Shown piece by piece: positions 42,175 through 53,700 of a stretch of 64,000 nucleotides of DNA (position 1 is the first letter of the stretch; every line of letters starts with the position of its first letter). The position numbers and the translations under genes are program-made. The notes under the pieces were generated by a model. That model worked only from the letters and a program-made list of their open reading frames with translations. It was not told the origin of the DNA and did not search any database. Origin of the DNA: Endocarpon pusillum Z07020. Its lineage: Eukaryota; Ascomycota; Eurotiomycetes; Verrucariales; Verrucariaceae. The stretch lies in the NCBI RefSeq assembly GCF_000464535.1, contig NW_006913462.1, positions 8,623-72,622 on the forward strand, read 5' to 3'.

Positions 42175-42262
42175 CCCACAGCTTCACAAGAAGCATGTCT
42201 CATTTCTTGCAAGCACCGGCCACAGCTTCGCAAGAAGCATGTCTCATTTCTTGCAAGCATCG
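42175..42262. repeat. 47-bp tandem duplication at the end of the hydrolase gene
   Basis: Two adjacent copies of CACAGCTTC(A/G)CAAGAAGCATGTCTCATTTCTTGCAAGCA start near 42178 and 42225. The second overlaps the last codons and stop (42244) of the alpha/beta hydrolase. The first is a recent duplicate in the 3' flank. Confidence 0.85.
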
Positions 42263-43113
42263 CATGCTCTCTTGATGAACTGCGCAGTCTCCAGGGGGCG
42301 GCTCAAAAATGGACAATGACCAGCATTAATCTCCTGACTTATTATCATTTGATTTCCTGTACCGGGACCTCCAAGTTGGTCCAAGTATTCTCGAGCTTCT
42401 CTGATCCAACCTCGCTGGACTTCGGGCCTCAATGTCTTGTCTTGTGCAGTGACGAGATACCAGGACGGGATGTCCTTCCAAGCTGCATAGTTCGCCGCCG
42501 CCGTATACGTCGCCCCTGACTGAGGTTGGAGTTTACTGACCCAGAACTTGCCTTCCTGGGCCGACAGATCACTGTAAAACACCTCGGCTGGATTGCTGGT
42601 GTTTTTGAAGAAGACATTTCCGTCAGGCAAGAATTCGTACTCGAGGGAATTGGGGCTGCCGCCTTGAGCCTCGACTGCTTCACTTCCAGCGACGCCCTCA
42701 CGAATTATATAACTGGCAATATAGACGATGGCCAAAACTCGCCCTCCTCCAGGACTTTGGGGTTTATCTAGACCCCTGAGAGCCTGGTTTGTCGGCACAC
42801 CTCCGTACGAATGACAAACCACAACCACGTTACGACCTTGTTGCGTCTCCGCGAGAGCTGTGTTCCGAATAACCTCAACATCTGGCTCAAGAGACGTGAC
42901 TGGTGGCGACCTTCCAACAGAAGCTAGGCTAATCTTCCGACTCCCGAAGCCTTCGTTAGAGAGGATTGCAATCACTTTGTCAAAGATGATTGGTTGGTGC
43001 CACGCTCCTGGAACATATAGGATGGTTGGCTGCGCTTTGACTTGTTGGGAGGTAACGCCGCCATTCTGCATGACGAGAAATACAACGAGAAGTAGAGAGA
43101 GGATGGAGCGCAT
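42244..43113 (-). CDS. Secreted alpha/beta hydrolase
   Basis: Single exon, 289 residues, ATG 43111-43113. A signal peptide covers about residues 1-20 (LSLLLVVFLVMQNGG). The hydrolase core begins TILYVPGAWHQPIIFD (oxyanion-hole region). The nucleophile elbow VVVVCHSYGGVP has Ser near residue 102. A late acidic residue lies in the WYLVTAQDKTLRP strand, and the catalytic His is in INAGHCPFLSRP. This is the arrangement of esterase/lipase-like AB-hydrolase_6 proteins that often accompany fungal secondary metabolism or degrade extracellular substrates. The two terminal Cys in CDACKK could form a disulphide. Substrate is not deducible. The tandem duplication at its 3' end leaves the frame intact. 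Confidence 0.88.
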   Translation of the reverse strand: MRSILSLLLVVFLVMQNGGVTSQQVKAQPTILYVPGAWHQPIIFDKVIAILSNEGFGSRKISLASVGRSPPVTSLEPDVEVIRNTALAETQQGRNVVVVCHSYGGVPTNQALRGLDKPQSPGGGRVLAIVYIASYIIREGVAGSEAVEAQGGSPNSLEYEFLPDGNVFFKNTSNPAEVFYSDLSAQEGKFWVSKLQPQSGATYTAAANYAAWKDIPSWYLVTAQDKTLRPEVQRGWIREAREYLDQLGGPGTGNQMIISQEINAGHCPFLSRPLETAQFIKRACDACKK

Positions 43114-44220
43114 GGCGATTAAATGGTCAAGTGTGCAGCCGGGTGCGGCGGTGGAAAGATTTTGATGGGTTGATCTTCAGGCGCTGGAATTCCTTTGAAG
43201 GTGAGCAATGTTTCGAAAACTTGTTCATGACCCAGATGGAGCGCAACATGAGCGGCCAAATACTGTCCCTAGAGCTGGATCCAGAGCTAACTTAGGTGCC
43301 TGTCAGGCTGTGGCAAAACAGGGTCGGTGACACAAATATGTGGAGTGGTTAGCCACCTTAGGTCCCTATAAAACGACGCCAAAATTATGACCCAAGGGCG
43401 GCGTGCTGCGTCTAAAAGACAATAGGCACATATTATTGGCTAATAGGATCCTGATTACTACGCCAGTTCTTTAGAGCCGTTTTCGAGGATGCAGACAATA
43501 TTCCGTGTGTCACTGATTAGGCGACCTTCCTTATCAGCAATGGCGTTCCCCGCGTTCCTCAAGTCACAATCTTGCTGTAGTCTTGACAGACAAAACATCA
43601 AAACATTAAGTATTTTAATACTTAATAGACATATTATTCGAACTTTGGAAATTTAAGAATGATCGGAAGCTTAAGAGCTACTAGATGATGCCATTTTAAA
43701 TATATTCGTCGAACATTAAGAGTGATGAAAGCAAAAAAGCATTAAAAGATCACATGAACTTGGTGTTTCTTTTGCTAAGATTACAGCAAACTAATTGCGT
43801 TATTTGAATCTAAAATACAAAGTTCGGATGAAATGGCTCCATAGACGCCAAGGCCCTACAGTGCTATCTTAATGCGGAGGGAGGCCCCACTTAGTATTAC
43901 AGGAGACAGCATTACTACTTAGTAGCAGAAAGAAGCCCCCCTTTAAAAAGTGGTAAGAGAGCCGTCAAAGTGCGCTTAGAGTTAGCCTAACTGTAAGATT
44001 GCTTAGAGTGTACCAGGATATGTAGCTAAGGCACCTGTAATCCAATGAGATTCCATCGTTTAGCGACGTTTACAACGTTATTTGTCAAAAATATGGTTTT
44101 ACTATAGTCAAAATATGTCTCTTTGCTCATACTAATATGGTCCTCATTTGACAGAATAGTTGCCATTCCTACTAATGGCACTTAGCCCACATTTTTTTAC
44201 TATCTCTTCTCCTAGTAAGT
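43114..44220. other. AT-rich repeat-derived interval
   Basis: The segment 43800-43870 (AAGTTCGGATGAAATGGCTC, then CGCCAAGGCCC) matches the interior of the family A MITEs at 44315-44375 and, inverted, 44605-44670. A third, more diverged family A copy therefore probably lies here, but its ends could not be fixed. No gene is seen. Confidence 0.45.
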
Positions 44221-44550
44221 AGGCTAGGGGGCATAAGTAGTTGTAGCAAGGCCGTATGGAGCAGTATGGCTCAAAGCATCCATTTGGTAGTGTGTGTGAC
44301 TATCTGCTAGAAATCCGAAAATACCAAGTTCGGATGAAATAGCTCTATTGGCGCCAAGCCCCAACAGCGGTAGTAGCAGAGCGTCACATCCGACATTGTC
44401 TACTAACATAGAAGCTCTTTGACGGTTGTTCATATCGATTGGCCACACCAGTACCGCCTAACTATTCAAGGCTTAGATATCTCGTTTCGGAGCCTGTTGG
44501 GTGCATATATACTAGCGCCGTGCTACGAATACTTATGCCTACTCCTGTAC
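44221..44550. mobile_element. MITE, family A copy 4
   Basis: The left end CTAGGGGGCATAAGTAGTTG at about 44224 pairs with the right end TACTAGCGCCGTGCTACGAATACTTATGCC... at 44509-44550. The interior includes the AAGTTCGGATGAAATAGCTC block and the AGATATCTCGTTTCGGAGCC block characteristic of the family. Confidence 0.65.
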
Positions 44551-44872
44551 GAACGGTACCAGACATAAGTATCTCTAGTAGGGCGTTAGTAGTAACTAAT
44601 TTAGATGCGGCTGTGGGGCCTTGGCGCCTATGGAGCTATTTCCTTCCGGACTTTGTATTCAGATTCCTAGATACACACCACAATCGATGCTCAGAGCCAT
44701 TCACCTCCACACAGTGCCACATCAGTATCTTGAAGCTTCTTAGACGATTGTCCATAGTAATTGGCCACCTCAGTACCGTTTAACGTCGAACGGCTTAGCT
44801 GTCTCGTTTCCAGCCCGTTTTCATGCAAAGATACTAGTGCCGTGCCAAGAATACTCCTGCCTGGTACTGTAG
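44547..44872. mobile_element. MITE, family A copy 5, abutting copy 4
   Basis: The left end GTACGAACGGTACCAGACAT (44547 on) is complementary to the right end at 44831-44872 (TACTAGTGCCGTGCCAAGAA to CTGGTACTGTAGT). The interior GTTCGGATGAAATAGCTC-type block is inverted relative to copy 4. As at 3.2 kb, two copies are joined end to end, here sharing GTAC. Confidence 0.65.
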
Positions 44873-45249
44873 TAAGTATGTTAGCATGGACTACTAACTA
44901 GTCGTAGTTAGTTTTCGCTACAATGGCCGGACACCCTCTGGTATGGCAGTAAGTCTTGACCCCTCAGTAATGATAGAAATTGGTCCTATTTAGAGATCAT
45001 GTAGACTAATTCAAGAAAATAAGTCATCTTGGTCAAGATAAAAATAGATTAATAATTTGGGAGACAACCTACTCGTTTTTTAGTTCTTGACCCACGACAT
45101 GCTAGAGCACGGCTGAGAATTCAGGCAACCAATGTTGAGCTATCAAGAAAATGGTTGATGAAGGTCCGACCAAAGAGGACGTAAGACTCGGTCAAGACTG
45201 GTGTGCCAACGCCTTAGATTCTGCAGTTGAAAGGATCTATGATGTTTGA

Positions 45250-46370
45250 AAAGCCATGTGACACCAAAACCGTAGCCACATCATCTTCCGAAGACTCAAT
45301 CTTCCACAATAACCAGATCAGAACTTACAGACTTGAAATCCAGAATGAGATCCTTTTTGACGAATAGGAAAAGCATCCTTTCGACAAGACGGTACGAATG
45401 TTTCGAGACACCTGTGATAGAGAATTTTTGAAGGACGGTGTTTTGACAATCCCAAGACCAAATCCAGACTCCACGGGTTCCAGTGAGGTCTTTTAGATCC
45501 CAAAGTTCGAAAGAAGCGCGCCTGTAGGCTTCGAATATTGATTGAGCATCAACGATGGCTTCGGCGTCTGCGGATGAGAAGACGTAATGGGCGTACGCAG
45601 CTCTGATAATTGCCGCCCACGCTGAACTAGAGACTCGAGATCTCTTCTGCTCCAGAATTTACGTCAATGACCTTCAGCCCAGGGTCCTGTACGCAATCAA
45701 GTCGATAACTTCCTGAATCGTCGAAATTTCCAGCGCACGCAAAATTCAGTATCTGATACTATGACATACAAGTGATCTCGGACGTCCAAAGAGTACGGCA
45801 CGGCGTATGTCCAGCATGCATGTCCAAACCAATGTCGCTCTGATGATAGTGAAGTCCGGTGAGCTACAGCAAAGGATCTATGGTCTAAGGATCATATACA
45901 GAGCAGCTTGACTGGTAGTTATTCGCTTCATCTCGTCGGCTCCTCCCAATGTACGCCGAATAACCCACTGAGATACCATGTCAAGAATAGTGGTCATTAC
46001 ATTGATGAGCCGAGTATCAATAGACGCTGGAACAACCACAACATTGACGGTGCTTCTGTCTCCTGTCCACGGGATGTTTGGGTAGTCTGGAAGTAGCCAT
46101 CGATGCATGCTGGATGCATGGTTCAGGGTGTTTGTGGTGAATGGGCTGCTTCAGATCCCTTCAAGGACACGACAGTCTTACCTCGTCTTTGCACTGCTTG
46201 GGTCTCCACCTCCAGTTGCTTTTGAAATTCAGCCCCCAAGCCGTATCCAATGCTGGTTTGTGCCTTGTACCATATGTGCGCGGAGTTTACCTGTTTCAGT
46301 GGTGCGCCGTCCTCAGCTGAGGCAGTATCTGCAGTTGCTGTCAATATCACTTAAATATATTCTGCTTTGG
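45250..46370 (-). pseudogene. Highly reducing PKS relic: dehydratase and C-methyltransferase pieces
   Basis: Read leftward, one frame near 46123-46310 has WYKAQTSIGYGLGAEFQKQL and VVSLKG, the double-hotdog dehydratase C-terminal part of fungal HR-PKSs. A TAG-interrupted continuation gives MHPACIDGYFQT, the dehydratase catalytic-Asp region. After frameshifts come VPASIDT, then IGRSRRDEANNYQSSCSVYD and a GLHYHQSDIGLDMHA-like block. Next is LKVIDVNSGAEEISSL, which begins a C-methyltransferase. The remainder (YVFSSADAEAIVDAQSIFEA, and FELWDLKDL) matches the SAM-binding middle. KS, AT, ER, KR and ACP domains are absent. Several stops and frame changes show long-term decay. No other gene of a biosynthetic cluster survives here. 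Confidence 0.65.
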
Positions 46371-46904
46371 TGCTCTTTACGTCAACATGGTCCAGACGAA
46401 GTCAAGCCAATACAGGGCCTCATTGAAGACTCATCTCACGAGGATGAAACTCCGAAATTATACTATGGACAAAAAATCAACCCCGCAATACTGGATTCAC
46501 AGTCGATGATTGTTGGTACTTATCGAGCAGCCTGAATCGCCACGATTAGGTGGATCATGGCGAGTTTGCAGCTCCGATGACAGAGTCTTTGACGCAGCAA
46601 ATCGTGTTGCAGGATCGGAATCTTATTTTGATCGACATGTGCAAGCTACACACATGGATATGCGAGCACTGGTGGGAAAGGACAAACCATTTGGAACAGA
46701 TTACAGCTCGATTCTCAGCACAGTTTACAATTTGGGGTGCTTTGAGTAGTGTTCAGGGCAAGTGGGAAGAAGAAAGCACCGGGACCAGACCACGTGTTGA
46801 GAATTAACACGGTCATCAATCTCGGTCTACTGTATAGTGCTCAAGGCAGCAGACGCTTCTTATAGTATGGCTGCATTAATGTTTTACTAGACAGTGAGGA
46901 ACGT
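46371..46904. other. Spacer downstream of NLR, one weak plus-strand ORF
   Basis: A plus-strand frame at about 46510-46746 reads plausibly (RLGGSWRVCSSDDRVFDAAN) but has no recognised relative. The 3' UTR of the NLR gene lies at its right end. Confidence 0.3.
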
Positions 46905-49900
46905 CTATTCCACGGCTCCCGCATTACGCAGCATCTGCACTATCTTACTGTGGCCGTTGCTTGATGCTGCCCACAATACACTGCGATAGGATCCTCCATT
47001 AATATTAACATCAGCTCCCGCATCAAGTAGCATCTGCACTATCTTCTCATAGCCAGACTTTGATGCTACCTGCAGAGCACTGCTATGGTAGAATCCTCCT
47101 TGATTATTAATATTAATATCAGCTCCTGCATCCAGCAGCATCTGCACTATCTTATCGTGGCCATAAAATGATGCTGCCTGCAGTGCACTGCCGTAGTGTC
47201 CTCCTTGAATATTAACATCAACTCCCGCATCAAGCAGCATCTGCACTGTCTTCTCGTGGCCATAAAATGATGCTGCCTGCAGTGCATTACCGTAAAATCC
47301 TTGTTGAACATTAACATTAACATTAGCTCCAGCATCAAGCAGCATCTGCACTATCTTCTCATTGGTGTGCTCTGATGCTGCTTGTAGTGCACTGTTGCAG
47401 TGTCCTCCTTGAATATTAACATCAGCTCCCGCATCAAGCAGCATCTGCACTGTCTTCTCGTGGCCATAAAATGATGCTGCCTGCAGTGCATTACCGTAAA
47501 ATCCTTGTTGAACATTAACATTAACATTAGCTCCAGCATCAAGCAGCATCTGCACTATCTTCTCATGGCCAGACCTTGATGCTGCATGTAGTGCAATGCT
47601 GAAAATTTCTCTTTGAAAATTAACATCAACATCAGTACTTGCATCAAGCAGCATCTGTACTATCTTCTCATGGCCAGAATCTGATGCTGCCTCTAGTGCA
47701 TTGCCGTAATTGCCTTTTCCATTCTGTATTAAGAGATCTACCAGGACAATATTCGCCTTGATCACTGCTAAATGAAGTGGTGTTTCGCCTCGCCTATTTT
47801 TCGCTTCCACGTCAACTCCATACTCCATTATTATCTGAGCACCGTGGGTATAATTGCGAGCGATCATCTCGAAAAGTGGCTTTGTCAGCATCTCAGGTGC
47901 TGGTGACGCGCCGTGTTGACGCAATAAGGTAATAATGTTGGGCTTTTTGCTGTATATCGCCGCCAATAGCGCATGTTTGTACTCACCACCCAACTTGTTG
48001 ACACTCGCACCATTTTGAAGCAAGAAACGTGCTATGTCTTCGTGACCTGCGAAACAAGCAGCCTGAAGGGGGGTACCATACCTGCCCCCGACAACATCAA
48101 GGTCGCCTGACTTAGAGACTAAAGCTTTGATTAGACTCAGTAGGTTGTACTCGACGAGGATATACAATAACGGCACATCGTTACGGTATTTCCGTACTTC
48201 GTATCGTTCAAAGGCATTTCGCCATTGTATCCAGTTGCAGAGGTCTCTTTGACCGGTTCTTTGCATTTGTTGTAGAAAGGTTGTTTGCGAAACACCATTC
48301 TTCTCTGCGGTATCAGCATGTCTTAAAAGACTGCTCACAGCATAATCTATTAGCGGAAATGTCGACTTGAGCAGCGTAGGGTTCTTTTGCTTCGGATTAC
48401 TGTCATTATCCGCATTGTCTAGCTCCGGTGACCCACAGTGTCGAATATATCGAAGGCAGCCGTACCTCAATTTGTCATTACTCCAACCTTGAACCTTCCC
48501 TGTCAAGGCAGACTGTATCTGCTTCAGCCCCTTTTCTCCGGTCAAGAAATCTCGGACAGTTTCGTGAATAAACTGAATGACTGGTGGTTGACTTTTAGTC
48601 TGTTCGACAAGACCACGCGAATACTTCAGTATGCGTCTGTTCAATTGATCTTTACCAGGGAGGATGGTGTCCAGTTGGGATGTAGCTGTCTGGCTGGATT
48701 GAATTGCTAGGTACAGCTCACCTGAGCTCAAAGGACGCGTTGAATAGAGCACCCATTGTAGAAGAGATACGCAAGTCTCCTTGTCTTCGGAGCTGCGCTT
48801 CAGGATATCTGCAAACAGCCCCTCCAAGCCCTTGGGAATTCCCTCAAGAAGTTTGCTCATCGCGTCTATTCCGCCACCATGGTCATATTCCTTCTTCAGC
48901 ATGCAAACGACGAGAACAACCCACAAGAAGACTCCGTCTGCTTTGAAACACACTTCCTGTCGAAGCCCTACCATTCGGGGAGTGTCCTCACCAACGAAGT
49001 TTTGCTGAACATATGTTTCGATGTCCTGCTGATGTTCTGGCTGGTGTTCAACGATGAGCGACAGCCCATTCCTTATGCTAATATGGGGATAATGGCGACT
49101 TGAGAGGCAAATTCGAAGGCGCATTGAAGACGATTGTGAATGTCGGCCAAGTTCCTGGAGAAAATCCATCATCTTCCGCACGTCATTTTCATCGCCTTCG
49201 TCCAGAGCATCAATGAATATTTGGAGAGGGGGGGCATCAATAGTCTTGACAACCTCAATGAGAAAATCCTGGAGTTCTTCCTGAGTCCACTCATCCACTG
49301 TGCCGTTTCTTTCTTTCGACAGAAACCGGTCGAAGAAAACAGGTTTACTCTCTGGGACCTCGCAGAGAATTTGGTGCACAAGTGATCGATACAGTCCTAA
49401 GCATGATTTTTCGAGGGCACTAGGGGCGCGGGCATTGAAAAAATAAGACAGAACGATAGTGTTCTTTGGCCGCCTCCTTTTAGCCCAGTCCCATGCATTT
49501 TTCATGATCGTACTTTTGCCCGAGCCGGGCTTGCCCTTCAGCCAAAGGAAGCCATGGTGCTCAGCAATCCGACTATCTTGCAGCCAGGCTTCGAAATCCC
49601 TGTGACGGAACAACCAGGCACATGTTTTAGGTGTAGCTCTAGTAACATTTCGCAGACGTGCGTCCATGCGATCGAAGGTAAGCGATTCGAGCAGGGCTTC
49701 GCGTCTGGATTGGCCACAGTCATGATCATGGTCGCAGCTCTGGATGATTCTGTCCCCAGTATGGGTTGTGCTATTTCCAACAACGCTGATATCTCCATAC
49801 CTTTCACCGGGTTGATTTTGCTCCCTGGTACATTTTTGTCTTGCGACGAAGTTACATAGGACTCCGGCATTGTCCAACCTGGGTCTTTTGATCATGCGCT

Positions 49901-51215
49901 GGTCTATCTCATCATTGTCCATGCTCTCTATTTCATCATTTGAGGCGGTTCTTTTCGCCAAGCGATATTCCCTAATAGTGGACATCTCCAGGTGGGTTTG
50001 CGAATGGCTGTGAGAGAGACCCGGGTAACGATCGCCACGGGGGTCAGGGGAAGGTTGACCGGTTGCCAATCTTGGCTGTTCTGGAATGCGATCGCCCGTA
50101 TCGGCATGACGCTGACTGCCTGAAAATTGGCGGCCTACAACCCAATATCAACTCACTTGTCTCATTCGTATTGTTATGGGATGGAAAAGCTTGTCACCGT
50201 AGCCATAGTGCCCAAAAGAGGACTCACCAGATGATGTGCTCACCGCGGCGCTCCGCCTCTGCACCACTCGTTGGGCAGGAATGACCATCAACAGCTCCTT
50301 CATGTATGCTGCTGCCACCGCCGCGGCGTACGGCTGCCACCGCTTGTTCTTGTGCGAGTCGGCATAGTCACATATCCCACGGATGACGAGACAGGGAAAG
50401 CTGTTCATCAGGCCGGCCGCTTCCATCTCAACACATAAGATGTCCATATCCTTCTTTAGCCCATCTCGTGTAGCGCTATCTTTCACCACCATGTTGGCTG
50501 ATCCAATCGTCCCATAATGTATGCGAGGTCGGTGGTCGGGCCGAACGGGACGAGACACCGTTTGGCTCGGATCACACTGACCACAAGTGGCGCCAGATTG
50601 ATGTGCATAGGATGGCAGGAACAGTTGATCCTGGTGGTCTGCTGGGAACGAGTATTGAGCCTGCATTCGAACATTCTGCTGCATCATCTCTGACAGGTTT
50701 TCGAAGATCTGATTGCCGCCCTGCCGGAAGTGCTGAGCTTGCAGCTTGTGCACACTGGCACTTAGAAACGCTGGCGGCTTGTTCATTTGACCGGTCCTCT
50801 CGAATCGCCCGTCCACCAATCTCTTGCCCAGGTCGTATTGTACCACGCCGCCGAAGGTATCAGTAGGCTGACTCACTACCACATCTCCTAGACGAATATC
50901 AGGCTCGCCTGTCGCGCTAGGTACACCCCCTCCGATACCCACCAGCAGACCGAATCGGATTGAGGGAAAGTCGTTGAGTAACTGCGTTGCTACTGCGGCC
51001 GCTATATTGTTCCCGATCTCAGGCATGACCGCCACCACCACATTGTGTTCATCAATCTCACCGAGTGTGTATACATTGTGATCGCGATTTGTCGGGAGGG
51101 ATTTGTGGATCCTATCGAGCATGCCTTCTACGGGAGCCAGCTCGACGCCCATGGGACAGAGGCATGCGACTGTGTATTCGGTCGGGGACAGTATTCGTTT
51201 GGGCTCGCAAGCCAT
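46905..51215 (-). CDS. NLR-like protein: PNP/UDP phosphorylase domain - NACHT - ankyrin repeats
   Basis: Two exons, complement(50228..51215, 46905..50134), give 1405 residues. The 93-nt phase-1 intron (GTGAGT to TTGTAG) splits a Gly codon. Residues 1-310 form a nucleoside-phosphorylase-like sensor or effector domain (YTVACLCPMGVELAPVEGML, GLLVGIGGGVP, DILCVEMEAAGLMNSFP, IRGICDYADSHKNKRWQPYA). The NACHT NTPase lies at about 490-680: Walker A LKGKPGSGKSTIM, Walker B LQIFIDALDEGDE and a sensor-like ICLSSRHYPHI. A winged-helix-type region follows (VLYSTRPLSSGELYLAIQ, IQFIHETVRDFL). From about residue 1000 come about twelve ankyrin units, the last ones nearly identical. Such PNP-NACHT-repeat proteins are fungal STAND receptors linked to non-self recognition and programmed cell death. 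Activation would be by repeat-mediated ligand binding and oligomerisation. The frame is fully open, unlike the related genes in this window. Confidence 0.92.
47197..47570. repeat. 204-bp direct repeat within the NLR ankyrin array
   Basis: The block beginning TGTCCTCCTTGAATATTAAC at 47197 recurs at 47401 with a single difference over about 165 bp (AACTCCC versus AGCTCCC). It covers two ankyrin units per period (68 residues). Neighbouring units at 46920-47195 and 47570-47700 are variants of the same motif, VQMLLDAGADVN. Confidence 0.9.
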
Positions 51216-51705
51216 GTCGTAGGTAATACCACTCCAAACGTTGTTATCCCTTCAAGTGACAGAAATAGAACTATTTGGTAAATGGTCTGAGGTTCCAGTT
51301 AACATGTCCCGTTTCTTACAAGTGATATATTCTTGGGTTTTGAGAGCCCCCAAATAGGGTCTTAATAGAGGATCACGTAAGGTTAATTGAACTCGTAGAA
51401 CAATCAACATAGACAAGGGGTAAGTATTCAATCATGGCAAGGGCCCAGAATCGGAACTGGGCACAGGTGAGATGAGGGTGAGCAGTCTGAGCACCACCTG
51501 CACGAAGTCTAAGCACGAGGCGGCTGAGCTGTCACGTTGCAGAGGTGAAGCGGGGCTGTGCCGAAGTTGAGCCGGTAAGAAATACTTAAGAATGGCCCAA
51601 CCAAAAGAGGACACATTAGTTTGCAATTTGGTGCCTACGCGGCAACACCATGGGTCAGTTATGTACCACATAGTTATATAATAATTAATTGATAATTCTG
51701 GGGCA
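51216..51705. promoter_or_regulatory. NLR promoter-side interval
   Basis: AT-rich upstream sequence of the leftward NLR gene, bounded by the 3' end of the next pseudogene. No specific motif was recognised. Confidence 0.3.
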
Positions 51706-53700
51706 TTAGCAGATCAATCTCGACTGATTCATGAGAGACTCGACAACTATGAACACCCTCGCAAAGACACACGCTATGAGAATGAACACCATTGGTAAGT
51801 TGAAAACAATCGAAACCCCAACAAGAATAAGACGAAGTGGGAGGCTGTTATGACCATCGTCCAAGTCATCCACCACGTTAAGCGCCCATCTTGTGGGAAC
51901 GACGACGCACTGGCAAAGTAAGAAAAATAGCATGAGCGAAATGCAAGAGCTCCTCCAAAACACACGTTCCACCTCGATTGGAAAGCTATAGTTCCAAGCA
52001 ATCATGTGTATTCCTCCATATGCAATCGTGAGTAGGAGGGCCAGCGCCTAACGAATTCTTCCGGATCCGTGGTCGAACTGGAACGGGGTTTTCCCAATAA
52101 ACAGATTAGGTTATCTGCGGCCTTACTTTGCGGATTCCTCTCTCGTGCGCCAAAGTATTTCCTGTTTGCTGCCCAACAGTAATCAGAGTCAACATGTCCC
52201 TCCTGGTTGGCTCTACGATCGGCGGTGGATCCTGCTCTATGGCGACACAAGAGAGTTCTCAGAGGCAATGGCACTTCGCCTGATAGTACAATCTGTTGAT
52301 TCGCTGGGCGCCCTTGTTACTCGTTGGTGATTTCTTAAGCTATTCGCACGGCAGCTTCTGCAGTGCTGTTTGATATGCTGCAGGCTGTATGGAACTCAGG
52401 AGGCTCAACAATATCATCTTGAGCGTGTCTGGTCATGTCGCTATTACTAGGAGCAACACTCTGTCGGCAGCTCTCATCCACTCTCCCTTGATAAGATTGG
52501 GATGGAATTTCGATACAATGTTTCGTAACATCCTTCCTGCCCTCTTCCAGCGTCGTAAGTCCCTCTCAGCAATGTTGAGTTCGATATTGTGGACCTGCCC
52601 CTGCAATCACAGGAGCATTGCTCACAGACCCCATAGTTACCTAAAATGAACCCACAAGGAAGTTCATCACCTGAAAGAGAAGTTTGGTGGGCCAAGCCAT
52701 GCTCTGAAGGTATAATGTATTCCACCATCAAATATTGGCTGCAAGGCCTCTTTTGCAAGGGCAGTGTTTCGGGTGGGCTTTGCGCGGGGACACCGGTAAG
52801 ATCAAGCTCGCTCCAATGGTTGTCGGGTGTATCGTTGGATAGAATTCTGTTGGTATCCACGCCGAATGCTCTTATACAATCACATATTGACCTGAGGGTC
52901 AAGTGGTCCAGCACAAAATCACCAACGGCACCTCCAGCAGAAGTGGCCTCTACAATGTCTAGTGGTATCTAAAATGTCAATTCATCAGGACGCTGGACCA
53001 AAATGAGGGTACGTGGAAGCGGACACTGAATTTAAACCACAACACATACATCATCAAAGCACAGCCCACGTGAACGAAGGTATGTAATTCAATAACCGTG
53101 AGCGGGTAGCCGACGGATTTCCGAGCTATGCTTGAATCAACATCCAGGAAACCTGGAAGCAGACTAGTCCTTGTGCAAAAACATCTGCTTTACTCCCATC
53201 GCTGATTTGTGATTCATCCATTGTTAATGAGTGGCCTTTCCTTGCAAAGCTCAATACTCTCGGGGGTGTTATCGTCAAGTACTTATCACTAAAATTGATT
53301 TCCTGCGTGTCAACAATAAAGCCTCCCATTATCACAGAGAAGCAATAAGCTAGGCTAAAAGACTTAAGTGGGATTGCTGAGCGACCTGCTACCGAGGCAG
53401 AATGAAGGACGTTTAGGCGAGTCGCGTTATAAGATTCCGTGCTCTGAGCCCATGATACAACCAATGGTCAATATATGTGCGGAGTGAGAAGGAGTGTTTT
53501 TAAAACTCGCCGTTGAATTTGGTGTTTCAGCTTGCTTCATTGCCTCCTTGTTTAAGTCTTTCTGCAGCTGAATGGCTCTGCAAAACTGATCCCATACAGC
53601 AGAAGAGTATAGTACGAGTTCGGGCGCAAAAATGCTGAGAACCGTCCATTTAGTCTTCACTAGAAACCACCACCTTGGACCGGCACCACTGTACATGTAG
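51706..53700 (-). pseudogene. Fungal multi-pass membrane protein, N-truncated and frameshifted
   Basis: Pieces of one known fungal membrane-protein pattern follow each other leftward. KTKWTVLSIFAPELVLYSSA is followed by a cytosolic Gln/Lys helix (53560-53690). Next is FSVIMGGFIVDTQEINFSDK, with ITPPRVLSFARKGHSLTMDE and SKADVFAQGLVCFQVSWML (53126-53400). After a one-base shift near 53128 comes ARKSVGYPLTVIELHTFVHV, ending YVLWFK. The final exon YGGIHMIAWNYSFPIEVERV, with the terminal helices LVGVSIVFNLPMVFILIA and ARVFIVVESL, lies at 51706-52030. The expected N-terminal ectodomain is missing and the middle (52280-52980) has stops in all frames. Function of the family is unknown. Confidence 0.6.

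Noticed and set aside
47147..47542. Repeated 63-codon minus-strand ORFs within the NLR repeats
   Set aside because: They are out-of-frame shadows of the ankyrin coding sequence, and are identical only because the DNA repeats are.
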